This document shows, piece after piece, positions 33,501 to 42,363 of a DNA stretch of 64,000 nt. A model generated the notes under the pieces. It made no database searches and was not told the origin of the DNA. It was given only the letters and a program-made list of their open reading frames with translations. The stretch's first letter is position 1. Each line of letters opens with the position of its first letter. The position numbers and the translations under genes are program-made. Source of the stretch: Spongiibacteraceae bacterium (GTDB lineage: Bacteria; Pseudomonadota; Gammaproteobacteria; Pseudomonadales; Dasaniaceae); assembly GCA_028280715.1 (NCBI GenBank), contig JANQLG010000024.1:88884-152883 (forward strand), written 5' to 3'.

Positions 33501-33690
33501 ATCAGAAAGTCGGGAAGTGATCGGTATGGTAATTTTCTCTGGTGTAATAGTGGCAGCGTTTATGACATTGTTTGTTGTACCAACGGCTTATTACTGGTTG
33601 GCGCGCCATACCGGTTCACCACTACAGCGAACTAATCAATTAGAAAAATATAACAAAGAAATTCCATACGAAAAGGGTGCTGAAATTTAA
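30583..33690 (+). CDS. RND multidrug efflux permease (HAE-1 family)
   Basis: A 1035-aa inner-membrane proton/drug antiporter of the AcrB/MexF type. It starts with the amphipathic helix and SVKRPVFATVVNLLLVV. The proton-relay Asp pair is in LVLAIGLVVDDAIVVLENIY (TM4), and the Lys of TM10 is in IGLAAKNGILIVEF. Duplicated halves with large periplasmic porter and docking loops are evident. No outer-membrane factor gene follows, so it presumably uses a TolC encoded elsewhere. Substrates are unknown. Forms an operon with the adaptor. Confidence 0.95.
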   Translation: MLLSDISVKRPVFATVVNLLLVVFGIVAYSSLALREYPDIDPPLVSISTTYPGASANIIETRITQPIEDRISGIEGVKNITSTSRNGRSSITIEFNLDRDIDAASNDVRERVNRVFNSLPEQANPPQVSKSNSDERPIIWYNLRSDNMSLMELTDYADRFIVDRLSVVDGVARVNISGERTYAMKVWLDRNAMAARGVTVSDVERVIRSENVELPAGQVESEQRDFDVRVSRSYLTPEDFAELAIKMGDDGYLVRLREVAKVELTAEDDETVFRGDGINMIGLGIVKQSKANTLEVAEGIVKVVEQLEQNLPDNITIVPSYDSSVFIADSINEVYNTLAIAMTLVVIVIYAFLGNIRATIIPAVTVPVSLISAFIVMYSLGFSINLLTLLALVLAIGLVVDDAIVVLENIYRRVEMGEPSLLAAYRGAGEVGFAVVATTLVLISVFVPLVFLQGNIGRLFTEFALAIAAAVAFSSVSALTLSPMLCSKLLKKRERSSGFGNWIDNKFHQIEKGYFNTLATTLHQPKLTAILLIGAISASYLLTTRIPGEYVPKEDRGSFFVIMNAAEGASFESNRDNILKAEKILMEYRESGELSRMIVRSPGFRGGAGLIIAGAEDWENRKRDTFELLNELNQRLGEIPDVRFFAIMPSGISVGGRQPVQFVLQGNTYEELIEWRDIVLAKAAENSGLQRVDSDYKETLPEILVQIDRNRAADLGVSITDIGRTLETMLGERRVTTFQDRGQEYDIMMEGWEEDYRSPQSIENIYVRSQRTGELIPLDNLLSFEERASSSRLNRYNRMRSITITANLADGYTLGEALEYLENVVKTELPDTVQIDYKGESQLYQESGNSIIFVFILALAIAYLVLAAQFENWIHPFVIMLTVPLALVGAFIGLYLADMSLNIYSQIGLVMLIGLAAKNGILIVEFTNQLRDSGEDFETALRHAAMMRLRPIVMTGFTTVFSALPLVLASGPGSESREVIGMVIFSGVIVAAFMTLFVVPTAYYWLARHTGSPLQRTNQLEKYNKEIPYEKGAEI

Positions 33691-33766
33691 CGACGATACG
33701 TTTTAAACTACACGCTTTTACAGACATAATCACAAGTCTGATTGCAATCCATGCTAAGGGGAAGCT

Positions 33767-35836
33767 ATGAAACGTATTTTAACGACGCTATCTTTATCAA
33801 CATCTCTGATTTTATCATCCTCTTTTGTTTCTCAAGTGGTCGCTGATGACATTCTCAAAAATGTTAATTTGTTTGACCTGGAAATAGCGTCGAGTCCACA
33901 AATATCACCTGATGGTTCACAAGTCGCGTATGTTCGACGCTCGATGGACATCATGACAGATAAAGCGCTATCTAATATCTGGATCATCGACAATAAAGGT
34001 AAACAAAATCTACCATTGTTATCTGGCACACAATCTTATAGCAGCCCTCGCTGGTCACCTGATGGATCACGTATTGCTTATATAAGTAACGCCGAAGGAC
34101 GTGGCCCCGAACTATTTGTACACTGGCTGGAATCGGGAAGAACAGCACTACTCAGCAACCTGCCCTCTTCCCCCGGTGCTATCAGCTGGTCACCGGATGG
34201 AACTCAAATTGCCTTTACCGCCTTTGTCAAAGCACAACAGAAACCACTGGCTAAAGCTCCCGCCAAACCCAAAGGTGCCAAGTGGGCAGCCCCTGCGATT
34301 TATATAGATAAACTGATTTATCGATTTGATGGTCGCGGCTATATGGAAGCCGGTTACACACAGGCCTTTGTCATCCCAGCCGAAGGTGGTACACCTCGAC
34401 AAATCACTTCAGGTGATTTTAATCACCGCGGCCCATTGGCCTGGTCTCCTGACGGCGACAAATTAATCGTTACAACTAATCATAATGATGAGTGGGAGTA
34501 TCAAGGCCTCGAATCGGACCTGTGGCTGGTCGATATCAATACTAAAGAGATGACGCAACTGACCGATCGAACCGGCCCCGATTATTCAGCCACGTTCTCT
34601 CCAGATGGAAAGACAATTGCTTATCTGGGATATGACGATAAAAAAATGGGGTACCACAATACCGAAGTGTATTTAATGGAGCTGGCTGACAAATCAATAA
34701 AGAGCCTCACCGCTGATTTTGATCGCGCCATCAGCAGCGTTAAATGGGCCGGCAGTTCAAAGCAGCTCTATATCACCTATGACGATTTTGGTAAGCGGAA
34801 ACTGGCAAGACTATCGCTTGATGGAAAAATCAGCGTGATCACCGATAATATCGGCGGCATTAATATCAGTCGCCCCTATACTTCAGGCGGTTTTTCTGTG
34901 GCAAATAATGGCGCCTATGCCTACACAGCTGGCAGCGCCCTGCGCCCAGCCGATGTCGGCTATGGCCAAAAAAATGCCAAGCCAAAACGGTTAACTGCAC
35001 TGAATGAAGATGCTTTAGCTCATAAGCAATTAGGCAAGGTAGAAGAAATCACCTGGACATCAAAGGATGATCTCAGCGTACAAGGCTGGATCGTAACCCC
35101 CCCCAACTTTGATCCCACAAAAAAATATCCTTTGGTTTTAGAAATTCATGGCGGACCATTTACTGCTTATGGACCACATTTCAGTGTCGAAGCGCAACTA
35201 TACGCTGCAGCGGGTTATGTGGTTCTTTACACTAATCCTCGCGGTTCCACTAGCTATGGTTACAACTTTGCCAATGAAATTCATTACAACTACCCCGGTA
35301 ATGATTACGATGACTTGATGTCAGGTGTCGATGCCGTAATTGAACGCGGCTATATCAATGAGTCGCAACTTTTCGTAACCGGTGGTTCCGGCGGTGGTGT
35401 GTTAACTGCTTGGATTGTTGGTAAAACCGATCGTTTCGCGGCAGCCGTTGTTGCCAAGCCAGTTATCAACTGGGCTAGCATGGCTCTGTACAGCGACATT
35501 CATAATTTTGTTGCCGGTTACTGGTTTGAAAAATTTCCCTGGGAAGATCCGATGGAATACTGGCGTCGCTCTCCGCTCTCGCTAGTAGGTAATGTCACCA
35601 CACCAACCATGCTGCTGACAGGAGAAAACGATTTGCGTACACCGATGCCCGAATCGGAGCAATATTACCAAGCACTTAAGCTGAGAAAAATCGATTCGGC
35701 ATTAGTGCGTATACCAGGAGCATCACACAGTATTGCTGCCAGACCATCAAATCAGATTGCTAAAGTCGACAATATTTTGGCCTGGTTTGAACGCTATCGA
35801 GAAAAAGAAGAAACAGAAGATAAAAATAATAATTAA
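33767..35836 (+). CDS. Secreted S9-family prolyl oligopeptidase-like peptidase
   Basis: A 689-aa protein with a signal peptide (ILTTLSLSTSLILSSSFVSQ, mature from about residue 27). An N-terminal beta-propeller shows TolB/WD-type repeats (SSPRWSPDGSRIAYIS, AISWSPDGTQIAFTA, YSATFSPDGKTIAYL). The C-terminal alpha/beta hydrolase has the nucleophile Ser in VTGGSGGGVLTAW, Asp in LTGENDLRTPMPES and His in PGASHSIAA. It fits the S9 DPP5/acylaminoacyl peptidase group that degrades peptides in the periplasm. AAGGGG lies before the ATG. It is separated by 76 bases from the pump gene and 46 bases from a second S9 enzyme. Confidence 0.92.
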   Translation: MKRILTTLSLSTSLILSSSFVSQVVADDILKNVNLFDLEIASSPQISPDGSQVAYVRRSMDIMTDKALSNIWIIDNKGKQNLPLLSGTQSYSSPRWSPDGSRIAYISNAEGRGPELFVHWLESGRTALLSNLPSSPGAISWSPDGTQIAFTAFVKAQQKPLAKAPAKPKGAKWAAPAIYIDKLIYRFDGRGYMEAGYTQAFVIPAEGGTPRQITSGDFNHRGPLAWSPDGDKLIVTTNHNDEWEYQGLESDLWLVDINTKEMTQLTDRTGPDYSATFSPDGKTIAYLGYDDKKMGYHNTEVYLMELADKSIKSLTADFDRAISSVKWAGSSKQLYITYDDFGKRKLARLSLDGKISVITDNIGGINISRPYTSGGFSVANNGAYAYTAGSALRPADVGYGQKNAKPKRLTALNEDALAHKQLGKVEEITWTSKDDLSVQGWIVTPPNFDPTKKYPLVLEIHGGPFTAYGPHFSVEAQLYAAAGYVVLYTNPRGSTSYGYNFANEIHYNYPGNDYDDLMSGVDAVIERGYINESQLFVTGGSGGGVLTAWIVGKTDRFAAAVVAKPVINWASMALYSDIHNFVAGYWFEKFPWEDPMEYWRRSPLSLVGNVTTPTMLLTGENDLRTPMPESEQYYQALKLRKIDSALVRIPGASHSIAARPSNQIAKVDNILAWFERYREKEETEDKNNN

Positions 35837-35882
35837 GCCATTGCATCAGCAAATAGTGGTTTTAATAAAAAGGGATTCAATA

Positions 35883-38291
35883 ATGAAACAACTATTAATC
35901 GCTCGTTGGTTTTTGGCAGTGATAATCGGTTTCGACAATACCATTGCTTATACACAAACTCATACCGAAGATGCGTTGACACTAAAGACCATAATGGCTG
36001 ATCCGGATTGGATTGGCCCAAGCCCTAAACAAACTTACTGGAGTCACGATGATCAACATATCGTTTTTTCAAAAAAAGCTATCGGTCATAGCCATGATAA
36101 GCACTATCGCCTGAATATTGCTTCAGGGGAAACAACGTTATTAACTGACAGCGATGCACTCTGGCATGCGAGTCATACAGCGAAAGCTAACGATGCTAAT
36201 ACTCTTGGATTGTTCAGCTTCCAGAATGATATTTATCTCAGCGATTTTGAAAGTGGAAAAATCATTGCGCTAACCAAGGATGAAGCCAAGCAATCTAATC
36301 CTCAATTTATCGATGACAATACTGTTAGTTATCTACGTGGACGACAAATTTTTGTTCATCATCTGGATACTAGATTATCGGAACAAATCGCTGATTTTAA
36401 AGAAACCGCTGACCCCAATAAAAAAGGCGAAGACAATTATTTACAACAAAACCAGCCACGTTTGCTGGAATATATTGCTATCACAGAGAAAGAAAAAGCA
36501 TTTCAAAAACAACGCCAACAAGACAATCGTTTAAGCCGCAACAAGACATGGTATTTGGGCACGAAAAAGACCATCCGAACCTTTTCACTATCACCCGATG
36601 CAAATTGGTTGCTGCTTGGCACTACTGCCAAAAATCTAAAGGGTCAGCCCGACAACATGCCTGAATTCGTTACCGCTAATGGCTATGTTAATAATCGGGA
36701 AGTCAGAGCATTGGTGGGAACACCAAAACCCATCGCTGAAAGTTTTACCTTATACGATTTAAAAAATCACAAGCATTACCCTATTGATATAACCAACTTG
36801 CCTGGTATTAAAAAAGATCCACTAAAAACGCTTAAAGAGAAGGCAGAAAAAAACGGCAATTATTCTTATCAGGAAAAAGATAAACCGCGAGCTGTTTACA
36901 CCAGTAATTTTACTCGCGCGCCCAGTGTTATATGGGCTGACGACAGCCAACAATTTGCACTGCGTCTGTATTCCTATGACAACAAAGACAGATGGATCGT
37001 CAGCCTTGACGTTGAAAACAAAAAGCTCACGACATTACATCGATTAACCAATAATGCCTGGGTTAATGATTGGACCTTTAATCAATTTGGTTGGTTGCCT
37101 GACAACGAAACACTCTTCTATCTTTCAGAACAAGATGGTTATTCTCATCTTTATCTTAAAAAAGGCAATCGTCGCGCCAAACAAATGACCAAAGGCCAGT
37201 TCGAAGTCAGCAATCTTACTCTCACTAAAGATAGCCACTATATTTATTTCAAGGCAAATATAGAACATCCGGGAGTTTATGAAATTTATCGCATTGCACT
37301 GGAAAACAGTAACGTAGAAGCGATTACCCAATTAGCTGGCATGAACGATTACCTTTTATCGCCTGATGAAGATCAGCTGATTGTTCGCCATTCCACAACA
37401 ACGCAACCACCCGAACTATATTTACAAGCGACAACATTAAATAGCCCTGCAAAAAAATTAACGTTTAGTACTTCTGATGCATTTCAGCAGTATGATTGGC
37501 AGGCACCGCAAATTATTGGCATACCATCCAGTCATACAGACCAACCGATCTACTCGCGATACTACCCCGCTAGAAGCGATCAAAATCTGGGCGGTAATAA
37601 AAAAAGACCGGCTGTTATTTTTGTTCACGGCGCTGGCTATTTACAAAATGCCCACCAAGGCTGGTCCGGTTATTTTCGCGAATATATGTTCCACAATATG
37701 CTAACTGAGCAGGGCTATGTGGTTTTGGATATGGATTATCGCGCCTCGAAGGGCTATGGACGTGACTGGCGCACAGCGATTTATCGCCAAATGGGCACAC
37801 CGGAGCTAGAGGACTTGATTGATGGCACCCAATGGTTAACTGAAAATGCGGATGTCGATCCTAATAGAATTGGTATCTATGGTGGTTCCTATGGCGGCTT
37901 CATGACGTTCATGGCTCTGTTCAATGCACCGGATGTTTTTGCTGCTGGCGCTGCACTAAGACCTGTTACCGACTGGGCTCACTACAACCACTCCTACACA
38001 TCGAATATTTTAAATACACCCGATATCGATCCGGAGGCCTATGAACGCAGTTCACCGATTGAATTTGCGGAGGGCCTGTCAAAACCCTTATTGATCTGTC
38101 ACGGCATGATTGATGACAATGTATTTTTTAAAGATAGCGTCCGTTTAGTGCAGCGATTAATCGAACTGGAAAAAACATCGTTATTCGAAACAGCCATCTA
38201 TCCCGTTGAGCCACACGGATTTAAACAAGCCTCCAGTTGGCTCGATGAATACACACGTATACATCAGCTATTTGAGGAGCACCTAAACTAA
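35883..38291 (+). CDS. Secreted S9-family (DPP IV-like) peptidase
   Basis: An 802-aa peptidase. The start at 35883 gives a signal peptide (LLIARWFLAVIIGFDNTIAY) and has AAGGG upstream; a longer in-frame reading would run into the previous gene. The propeller domain (about 40-540) is followed by the alpha/beta hydrolase with RIGIYGGSYGGFMTFMALFN (Ser in G-x-S-x-G), Asp in CHGMIDDNVFFKD and His in PVEPHGF. It differs strongly from the preceding S9 protein, so the two are paralogues or independent acquisitions that together may process oligopeptides in the periplasm. It ends at a strong terminator. Confidence 0.92.
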   Translation: MKQLLIARWFLAVIIGFDNTIAYTQTHTEDALTLKTIMADPDWIGPSPKQTYWSHDDQHIVFSKKAIGHSHDKHYRLNIASGETTLLTDSDALWHASHTAKANDANTLGLFSFQNDIYLSDFESGKIIALTKDEAKQSNPQFIDDNTVSYLRGRQIFVHHLDTRLSEQIADFKETADPNKKGEDNYLQQNQPRLLEYIAITEKEKAFQKQRQQDNRLSRNKTWYLGTKKTIRTFSLSPDANWLLLGTTAKNLKGQPDNMPEFVTANGYVNNREVRALVGTPKPIAESFTLYDLKNHKHYPIDITNLPGIKKDPLKTLKEKAEKNGNYSYQEKDKPRAVYTSNFTRAPSVIWADDSQQFALRLYSYDNKDRWIVSLDVENKKLTTLHRLTNNAWVNDWTFNQFGWLPDNETLFYLSEQDGYSHLYLKKGNRRAKQMTKGQFEVSNLTLTKDSHYIYFKANIEHPGVYEIYRIALENSNVEAITQLAGMNDYLLSPDEDQLIVRHSTTTQPPELYLQATTLNSPAKKLTFSTSDAFQQYDWQAPQIIGIPSSHTDQPIYSRYYPARSDQNLGGNKKRPAVIFVHGAGYLQNAHQGWSGYFREYMFHNMLTEQGYVVLDMDYRASKGYGRDWRTAIYRQMGTPELEDLIDGTQWLTENADVDPNRIGIYGGSYGGFMTFMALFNAPDVFAAGAALRPVTDWAHYNHSYTSNILNTPDIDPEAYERSSPIEFAEGLSKPLLICHGMIDDNVFFKDSVRLVQRLIELEKTSLFETAIYPVEPHGFKQASSWLDEYTRIHQLFEEHLN

Positions 38292-38295
38292 AACA

Positions 38296-38325
38296 AAAAA
38301 GCCAGCAATAATGCTGGCTTTTTAA
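38296..38325 (+). terminator. Rho-independent terminator
   Basis: The stem AAAAGCCAGCA/TGCTGGCTTTTT with a 4-base loop and a T-run lies 5 bases after the peptidase stop. The A-run before the stem makes it usable in both directions, so it may also end the minus-strand GST operon. Confidence 0.9.
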
Positions 38326-38349
38326 TAACTAATGTAGAACTACACCAGT

Positions 38350-39018
38350 TTAAACTACAAATTTTTGTATGCTTTTAATTTTATCGTCGGTAGTTTCCTG
38401 TTCCGACACAGGCTCAGGTACAGATAGACCTCTTTGTACTGCTGGACGTGATTCCATCAAGGCCAACCAGCGCTGCAGATTATCCAAACCGGTCACATCA
38501 ACACCGCTCCATTCGTGAATTCGTGCCCAGGGGAAAGTAGCAATATCGGCAATGGAATAATCGCCGACCAGATACTCCTTATCCGCTAATTGCTGATCGA
38601 GCACAGCTAAAAGTCTTCGTCCCTCCTTGGTATAGCGATTAATGGCATATTCTATTTTCTCTTCAGCATAGCGGTTGAATACATTGGCCTGCCCCATCAT
38701 TGGCCCAACACCTGCCATTTGAAACATTAACCATTGAATAACTTGAGAACGCTGTTTAGAATCCTGCGGCAGTAATTGGCCACTCTTTTCCGCCAGGTAG
38801 AGCAAAATAGCACCCGACTCAAATACTACAAAATCATCATTATCGTGATCGATAATAACCGGGATTCGCCCATTAGGATTTAATGCCAAGAATTCAGGCT
38901 GCTTTTGTTCAAGGTTACTTAAATTAATGGCTCTGAATTCATAGGGAATGTTCATTTCCTCTAGAGCTATGGAAACCTTATGTCCATTTGGTGTGCCAGC
39001 TGTTAATAGCTCAATCAT
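38350..39018 (-). CDS. Glutathione S-transferase (Ure2p/YfcG-like)
   Basis: A cytosolic GST of about 222 aa. The N-terminal thioredoxin-like domain begins [20 protein letters not shown], the T-P-N-G-x-K motif of the Ure2p/nu-class group (YfcG, YghU), whose members act as disulfide-bond reductases with glutathione. The conserved cis-Pro is in NGRIPVIID and the GSH-binding Glu-Ser in [15 protein letters not shown]. The all-helical C-terminal domain has [17 protein letters not shown]. The ATG at 39018 has AGGAGAG upstream. It is the last gene of the LpxR-like/Trx/AhpD-like/GST cluster. Confidence 0.92.
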   Translation of the reverse strand: MIELLTAGTPNGHKVSIALEEMNIPYEFRAINLSNLEQKQPEFLALNPNGRIPVIIDHDNDDFVVFESGAILLYLAEKSGQLLPQDSKQRSQVIQWLMFQMAGVGPMMGQANVFNRYAEEKIEYAINRYTKEGRRLLAVLDQQLADKEYLVGDYSIADIATFPWARIHEWSGVDVTGLDNLQRWLALMESRPAVQRGLSVPEPVSEQETTDDKIKSIQKFVV

Positions 39019-39052
39019 CTTTTCTCTCCTGTTCTTTCCTGTGCACAAAATT

Positions 39053-39610
39053 TTATTCAGGCTTCTGCCATGCGAAGGATTTAAAGGCATCATCAACAGG
39101 CGTTTGTGCTAGATGGTTGGTGTAGTTCGATAATACTTTGTGAGATATACCAACCAGAATATCCAGAATGTTTTCATGCGTATAACCTGTTTCAATAAAT
39201 GCTTTAACATCCTCTTCGGATACCCAGCCTCGCTGCTCTACCAGTTTTAAGGTAAATACGCGAAGTGCTTCCAATTTCTCATCATCATATTGGCTAACAT
39301 TACGAGCCGACTCGATAATGCTATCGCTAATTTTTTCACCCTTCGCCATGCCAGTATGACCTGCCATACAATATTGGCAGTCATGGTAGGCATTGATAGT
39401 GAACCAAACTACATGCCTTTCAGCTGGCGTCAAACTGGAGCCAATAAAAAGCTGTCCAAGCGCACTGTAAGCTTTTACCGCTGCAGGAGATTCCGCCAAC
39501 ACACCATATAAATTTGGAACCATGCCAAAATTACTCTGAGCATTGCTCAACGTTTCACGGCTATCTTCTGGCGCGCTATCAATATCATATATTTCGAACT
39601 GATTTTTCAT
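39053..39610 (-). CDS. AhpD-like/carboxymuconolactone decarboxylase-family protein
   Basis: A 185-aa protein of the CMD/AhpD fold, with the peroxidatic motif E-x-C-x2-C-x3-H: Glu64, then C78-x2-C81-x3-H85 in [14 protein letters not shown]. Such proteins are alkylhydroperoxidase-like thiol reductants that take electrons from thioredoxin or lipoyl proteins. The thioredoxin gene directly upstream fits that role. The ATG at 39610 has GAGG upstream; earlier in-frame starts are not supported. The GST gene follows after 34 bases. Confidence 0.88.
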   Translation of the reverse strand: MKNQFEIYDIDSAPEDSRETLSNAQSNFGMVPNLYGVLAESPAAVKAYSALGQLFIGSSLTPAERHVVWFTINAYHDCQYCMAGHTGMAKGEKISDSIIESARNVSQYDDEKLEALRVFTLKLVEQRGWVSEEDVKAFIETGYTHENILDILVGISHKVLSNYTNHLAQTPVDDAFKSFAWQKPE

Positions 39611-39688
39611 TTGAGACCTCATCATTTTTAGCTGCAATATTTGTAGTTACAATTTAGTTACAATTACGGCTGCATACTTTTCATAAAA

Positions 39689-40021
39689 TTAATTGATGTG
39701 TTGATCCAATGACTCTTTGATACGCTTTTTAGATTGTAAACCCGTTAGCGAATCAACTACCTCACCATCTTTAAAAATTAACAGTGTCGGAATGGAACGA
39801 ATGTTATAGGCGTTCACAGTATCAGGATTTGTATCAGCATCCAGTTTTTTGAATACAACCTGGTCGCCATATTCATTTGCCAACTGATCAATCATTGGCG
39901 CTATTGCCCCACAGGGCCCGCACCAGTCTGCCCAAAAATCTACCAGCACAGGCTTATTGGCTTGGATAACTTCAGTGTTAAAACTGTTGTCGTTGATGAC
40001 TTGTGGTATGTAATCACTCAT
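39689..40021 (-). CDS. Thioredoxin
   Basis: A 110-aa thioredoxin with the canonical active site W33-C34-G35-P36-C37 (WADWCGPCGAI), the cis-Pro78 in IRSIPTLLIFKDGE and the buried Asp of VDFWAD. It is a full-length, soluble, cytoplasmic type. A strong AAGGAGG precedes the ATG. Because it sits between an LpxR-like gene and an AhpD-like gene, it is probably a dedicated, stress-induced thioredoxin and not the housekeeping TrxA. Confidence 0.94.
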   Translation of the reverse strand: MSDYIPQVINDNSFNTEVIQANKPVLVDFWADWCGPCGAIAPMIDQLANEYGDQVVFKKLDADTNPDTVNAYNIRSIPTLLIFKDGEVVDSLTGLQSKKRIKESLDQHIN

Positions 40022-40056
40022 GGTTATGTCCTCCTTCGAGTAATAATATGTTGCTG

Positions 40057-41211
40057 TTAAAATTGCTTAGTCAGGGTTAAACCACCCCAAATTACATTGC
40101 GATCACCCTGACCATTCCTGATCTCTGAGCTATGCCCACGCAGCACATAGCTCATACGATAGCCATTGTTCAAAGCCAATGAATAACCAATCCACGTTTC
40201 TGCCAACAGGTGATTCAACTCATCATGGTCGTAACTGACAGCTGTATCGCGAAATTGCCCCTGAAGAAAAACGTTATATGCTCTGGCTTTGAGAGCAAAA
40301 CCGGCTAAAAAATAATTCTCGCCCGCTGTGGCTTTTTGCGTATTTAACGATTGCTCACGATAAGAAGTAAGTTCGGGAACATGTGACTGCCAACGTGAAA
40401 GGATACGACCTATACGCAGACTGATGCCCCAGCTAGCTTCGGTTAAATAACCCACTGACGCCTGTGTCGTGGCTTTCAGCTCAATACGAGGATGCCCTAT
40501 CGGCAATAACCTTTGGCGGGCAACGCTGTAACGCACAGTCAGCTCACCCCCGTCGGAAATTTGATGCTCCCAGCCTCTAGCCTTGGCACTGTTGGTAATA
40601 CTGTGCACTTCGTTTTGCAGATCACCAACGATATCCAGCCCCAGCATTCCGACAGTCAACATGCTGCGCCAGGAGACATTCGGCTGTCTGCCAGCGCGCT
40701 CTACTGAACTCGAAATATAAACCAGGCTGGCATAGGGTCGATCATCATCATTGGGCAACTGAACGCTAATATCTTCCGGTGTAAAGCCATATACGCCCGC
40801 TTCAAAGTGATGCGCTCTCACGGTTGTGCTCCGTGCATTCGCGCTCCAGCTATGATCCAGCCACAACAAGGGTTGATGTAAGGACAACAACCATTCCTTC
40901 GTCTTCGCTCCCGATACAGCAACACTAACGCCATAGGTATAATCTTGGTCACGATTGGATGGCACCAGGTAGTCGTTATCTATGGCAATTGCCCAAGAGC
41001 GATAATCTGGCTCCTCGTGATGCTGTGTGTGTTTTGGAGAATGCAGTTCATCAATACGGGCATCTGCTGCATTGCCAATAAAGGCATTAGCCGCTGTCAT
41101 TGGTAACCCTGCAACTAAAACTAAAGAAATCCTGGCCAGTAATGCCTGAAAAGCCGGCCTGGCTACCAAACCTTTATTCACTACGCGATTGTTGTTCACT
41201 GTTATTTCCAT
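40057..41211 (-). CDS. LpxR/DUF2219-family outer-membrane protein (lipid A deacylase-like)
   Basis: A 384-aa protein with a longer than usual N-terminal signal region (hydrophobic ARISLVLVAGLPMTAANAF, about 27-45). The mature part begins with the LpxR-type segment WAIAIDNDYLVPSNRDQDYTYG, where the N-D-N/D...D-x-x-Y-T-x-G residues match those of lipid A 3'-O-deacylase, and it continues as an amphipathic beta-barrel ending in Phe (WGGLTLTKQF). Loss of the 3'-acyloxyacyl chain of lipid A is the known LpxR reaction. Activity here is inferred. Two TetR-type operator copies lie upstream and the redox genes follow. Confidence 0.8.
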   Translation of the reverse strand: MEITVNNNRVVNKGLVARPAFQALLARISLVLVAGLPMTAANAFIGNAADARIDELHSPKHTQHHEEPDYRSWAIAIDNDYLVPSNRDQDYTYGVSVAVSGAKTKEWLLSLHQPLLWLDHSWSANARSTTVRAHHFEAGVYGFTPEDISVQLPNDDDRPYASLVYISSSVERAGRQPNVSWRSMLTVGMLGLDIVGDLQNEVHSITNSAKARGWEHQISDGGELTVRYSVARQRLLPIGHPRIELKATTQASVGYLTEASWGISLRIGRILSRWQSHVPELTSYREQSLNTQKATAGENYFLAGFALKARAYNVFLQGQFRDTAVSYDHDELNHLLAETWIGYSLALNNGYRMSYVLRGHSSEIRNGQGDRNVIWGGLTLTKQF

Positions 41212-41296
41212 CTTACTTTTTCACTTCTTTCTGCTTGCTTCTTTCTACTTGCTTCTTTCCGTTTACAACTTACTGTTTATACTTTTTAACTTTATA

Positions 41297-41317
41297 AATA
41301 TGACCAGTCGTCTTATT
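41297..41317. promoter_or_regulatory. TetR operator copy 1 (upstream of the LpxR-like gene)
   Basis: AATATGACCAGTCGTCTTATT. The core ATGACC-A/G-GTCGT matches, in the opposite orientation, the two perfect GACCGGTC sites at 41410 and 42089. It lies 86 bases before the LpxR-like start. Confidence 0.6.
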
Positions 41318-41409
41318 TTCAGAGTTAAAAAAACGGAGACTAACCTCCGAAATAGTTAACATAATGCTCTAAAAATCTATCTACCTACCTATCTGTCGGC
41401 CTACAAATA

Positions 41410-41425
41410 AATACGACCGGTCATT
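41410..41425. promoter_or_regulatory. TetR operator copy 2
   Basis: AATACGACCGGTCATT is a palindromic core GACCGGTC with flanks identical to the site before tetR. It sits between tetR and the LpxR-like gene. Two or three T-C-T-A-C-type short repeats lie nearby, of no clear role. Confidence 0.65.
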
Positions 41426-41493
41426 TTAATTTAAGTTCAAAAAACATGGCTATTCAGCCATTTTTTCTTTCAGTGCTATGCCCTTTAAAACCA

Positions 41494-42078
41494 TCAACCC
41501 TTATAAATTACCGGTAACATAGCTAAAAATGCATCCAGAGGTTCTCGACATTTTGATGCCTTCATCCTCATCAGCGCGCCCTCCCAGGCATTAAAAACAA
41601 ACTCCGCCACCGTATTACTATCCATGCTGGTGGAAATCTCACCTTGCTGTTTTGCCTCTTCCAGTACAGCAGCAATCATTTGCGTATGCTTTCGCAGTAC
41701 GTATTTGATTTTTAAGCGAATTTGCTCACTATTGTCCGCCATTTCCTGACACATGTTACCCAGAAAACAGCCAACTTTAAATTTATCGTCACAGCACTGA
41801 TCAATGTTTCCGGCAAAAAAACCATGCAGCCTGTCCAGCGGTGCCATAGCCGAATTCGACAACTGGCGCTGCCCATCTTCCAAGCTCTGTGCGGCCATTT
41901 TTTCAATCGCTTCGATAGCAAAGGCTTCTTTACTGTCGAAGTAGTTATAAAAAGACCCCTTGGGAACACCTGCAGCATCAACAATGTCTTTCACACTGGT
42001 GCCGTTGTAGCCCTGGCCCTTCATCACGTCTATCCCGGAATCCAGTAGATGCTCTTTTTTCACTTCACGCTTACTCAT
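41494..42078 (-). CDS. TetR-family transcriptional regulator
   Basis: A 194-aa repressor. The N-terminal helix-turn-helix (about 8-55) reads LLDSGIDVMKGQGYNGTSVKDIVDAAGVPKGSFYNYFDSKE, the standard TetR signature. The ligand-binding part has a cysteine-containing segment (DQCCDDKFKVGCFLGNMCQE) resembling NemR/AcrR-like sensors of electrophiles; cysteine sensing is an inference. A perfect GACCGGTC operator overlaps its own promoter region and two more copies lie downstream before the LpxR-like gene. It therefore probably represses itself and the LpxR-like/thioredoxin/AhpD-like/GST operon. Confidence 0.92.
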   Translation of the reverse strand: MSKREVKKEHLLDSGIDVMKGQGYNGTSVKDIVDAAGVPKGSFYNYFDSKEAFAIEAIEKMAAQSLEDGQRQLSNSAMAPLDRLHGFFAGNIDQCCDDKFKVGCFLGNMCQEMADNSEQIRLKIKYVLRKHTQMIAAVLEEAKQQGEISTSMDSNTVAEFVFNAWEGALMRMKASKCREPLDAFLAMLPVIYKG

Positions 42079-42088
42079 GACAGAAAAT

Positions 42089-42105
42089 AATACGACCGGT
42101 CATTT
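42089..42105. promoter_or_regulatory. TetR operator copy 3 (autoregulatory)
   Basis: AATACGACCGGTCATTT lies 10 bases upstream of the tetR start codon. Fifteen bases are identical to copy 2. Position implies negative autoregulation. Confidence 0.65.
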
Positions 42106-42363
42106 AATTTGTCAAGCTTTTCATTCGAAGCCAATTATCACCACCCTCCAATCGCCCAAGAACAGACTGTAGCCCAAATCGCTTTTGTTAGCATGAGCTT
42201 CAATGCGGTCTGAGTTAAATAGGTAGTGATGATAAGAGAAGCGCCACGTGGCGGTCCATCTTTACCGTTAACTCGAACCCTTGTGGTCATCCTTTTAACA
42301 AAGGCATTCACTATTTAGTCTATCCTTAGCACTGGCCAAGTAACGACAGAAGAAAAAATCTGC

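Noticed and set aside
35733..35882. 50-residue N-terminal extension of the second S9 peptidase
   Set aside because: It would overlap the previous gene and bury the signal peptide. The ATG at 35883 has a good ribosome binding site and starts the signal peptide directly.
41212..41296. Microsatellite-like CTTCTTTCTGCTTG repeats as a phase-variation switch
   Set aside because: The units are imperfect and few, and they lie outside any coding frame. A contingency locus would need longer, purer repeats.
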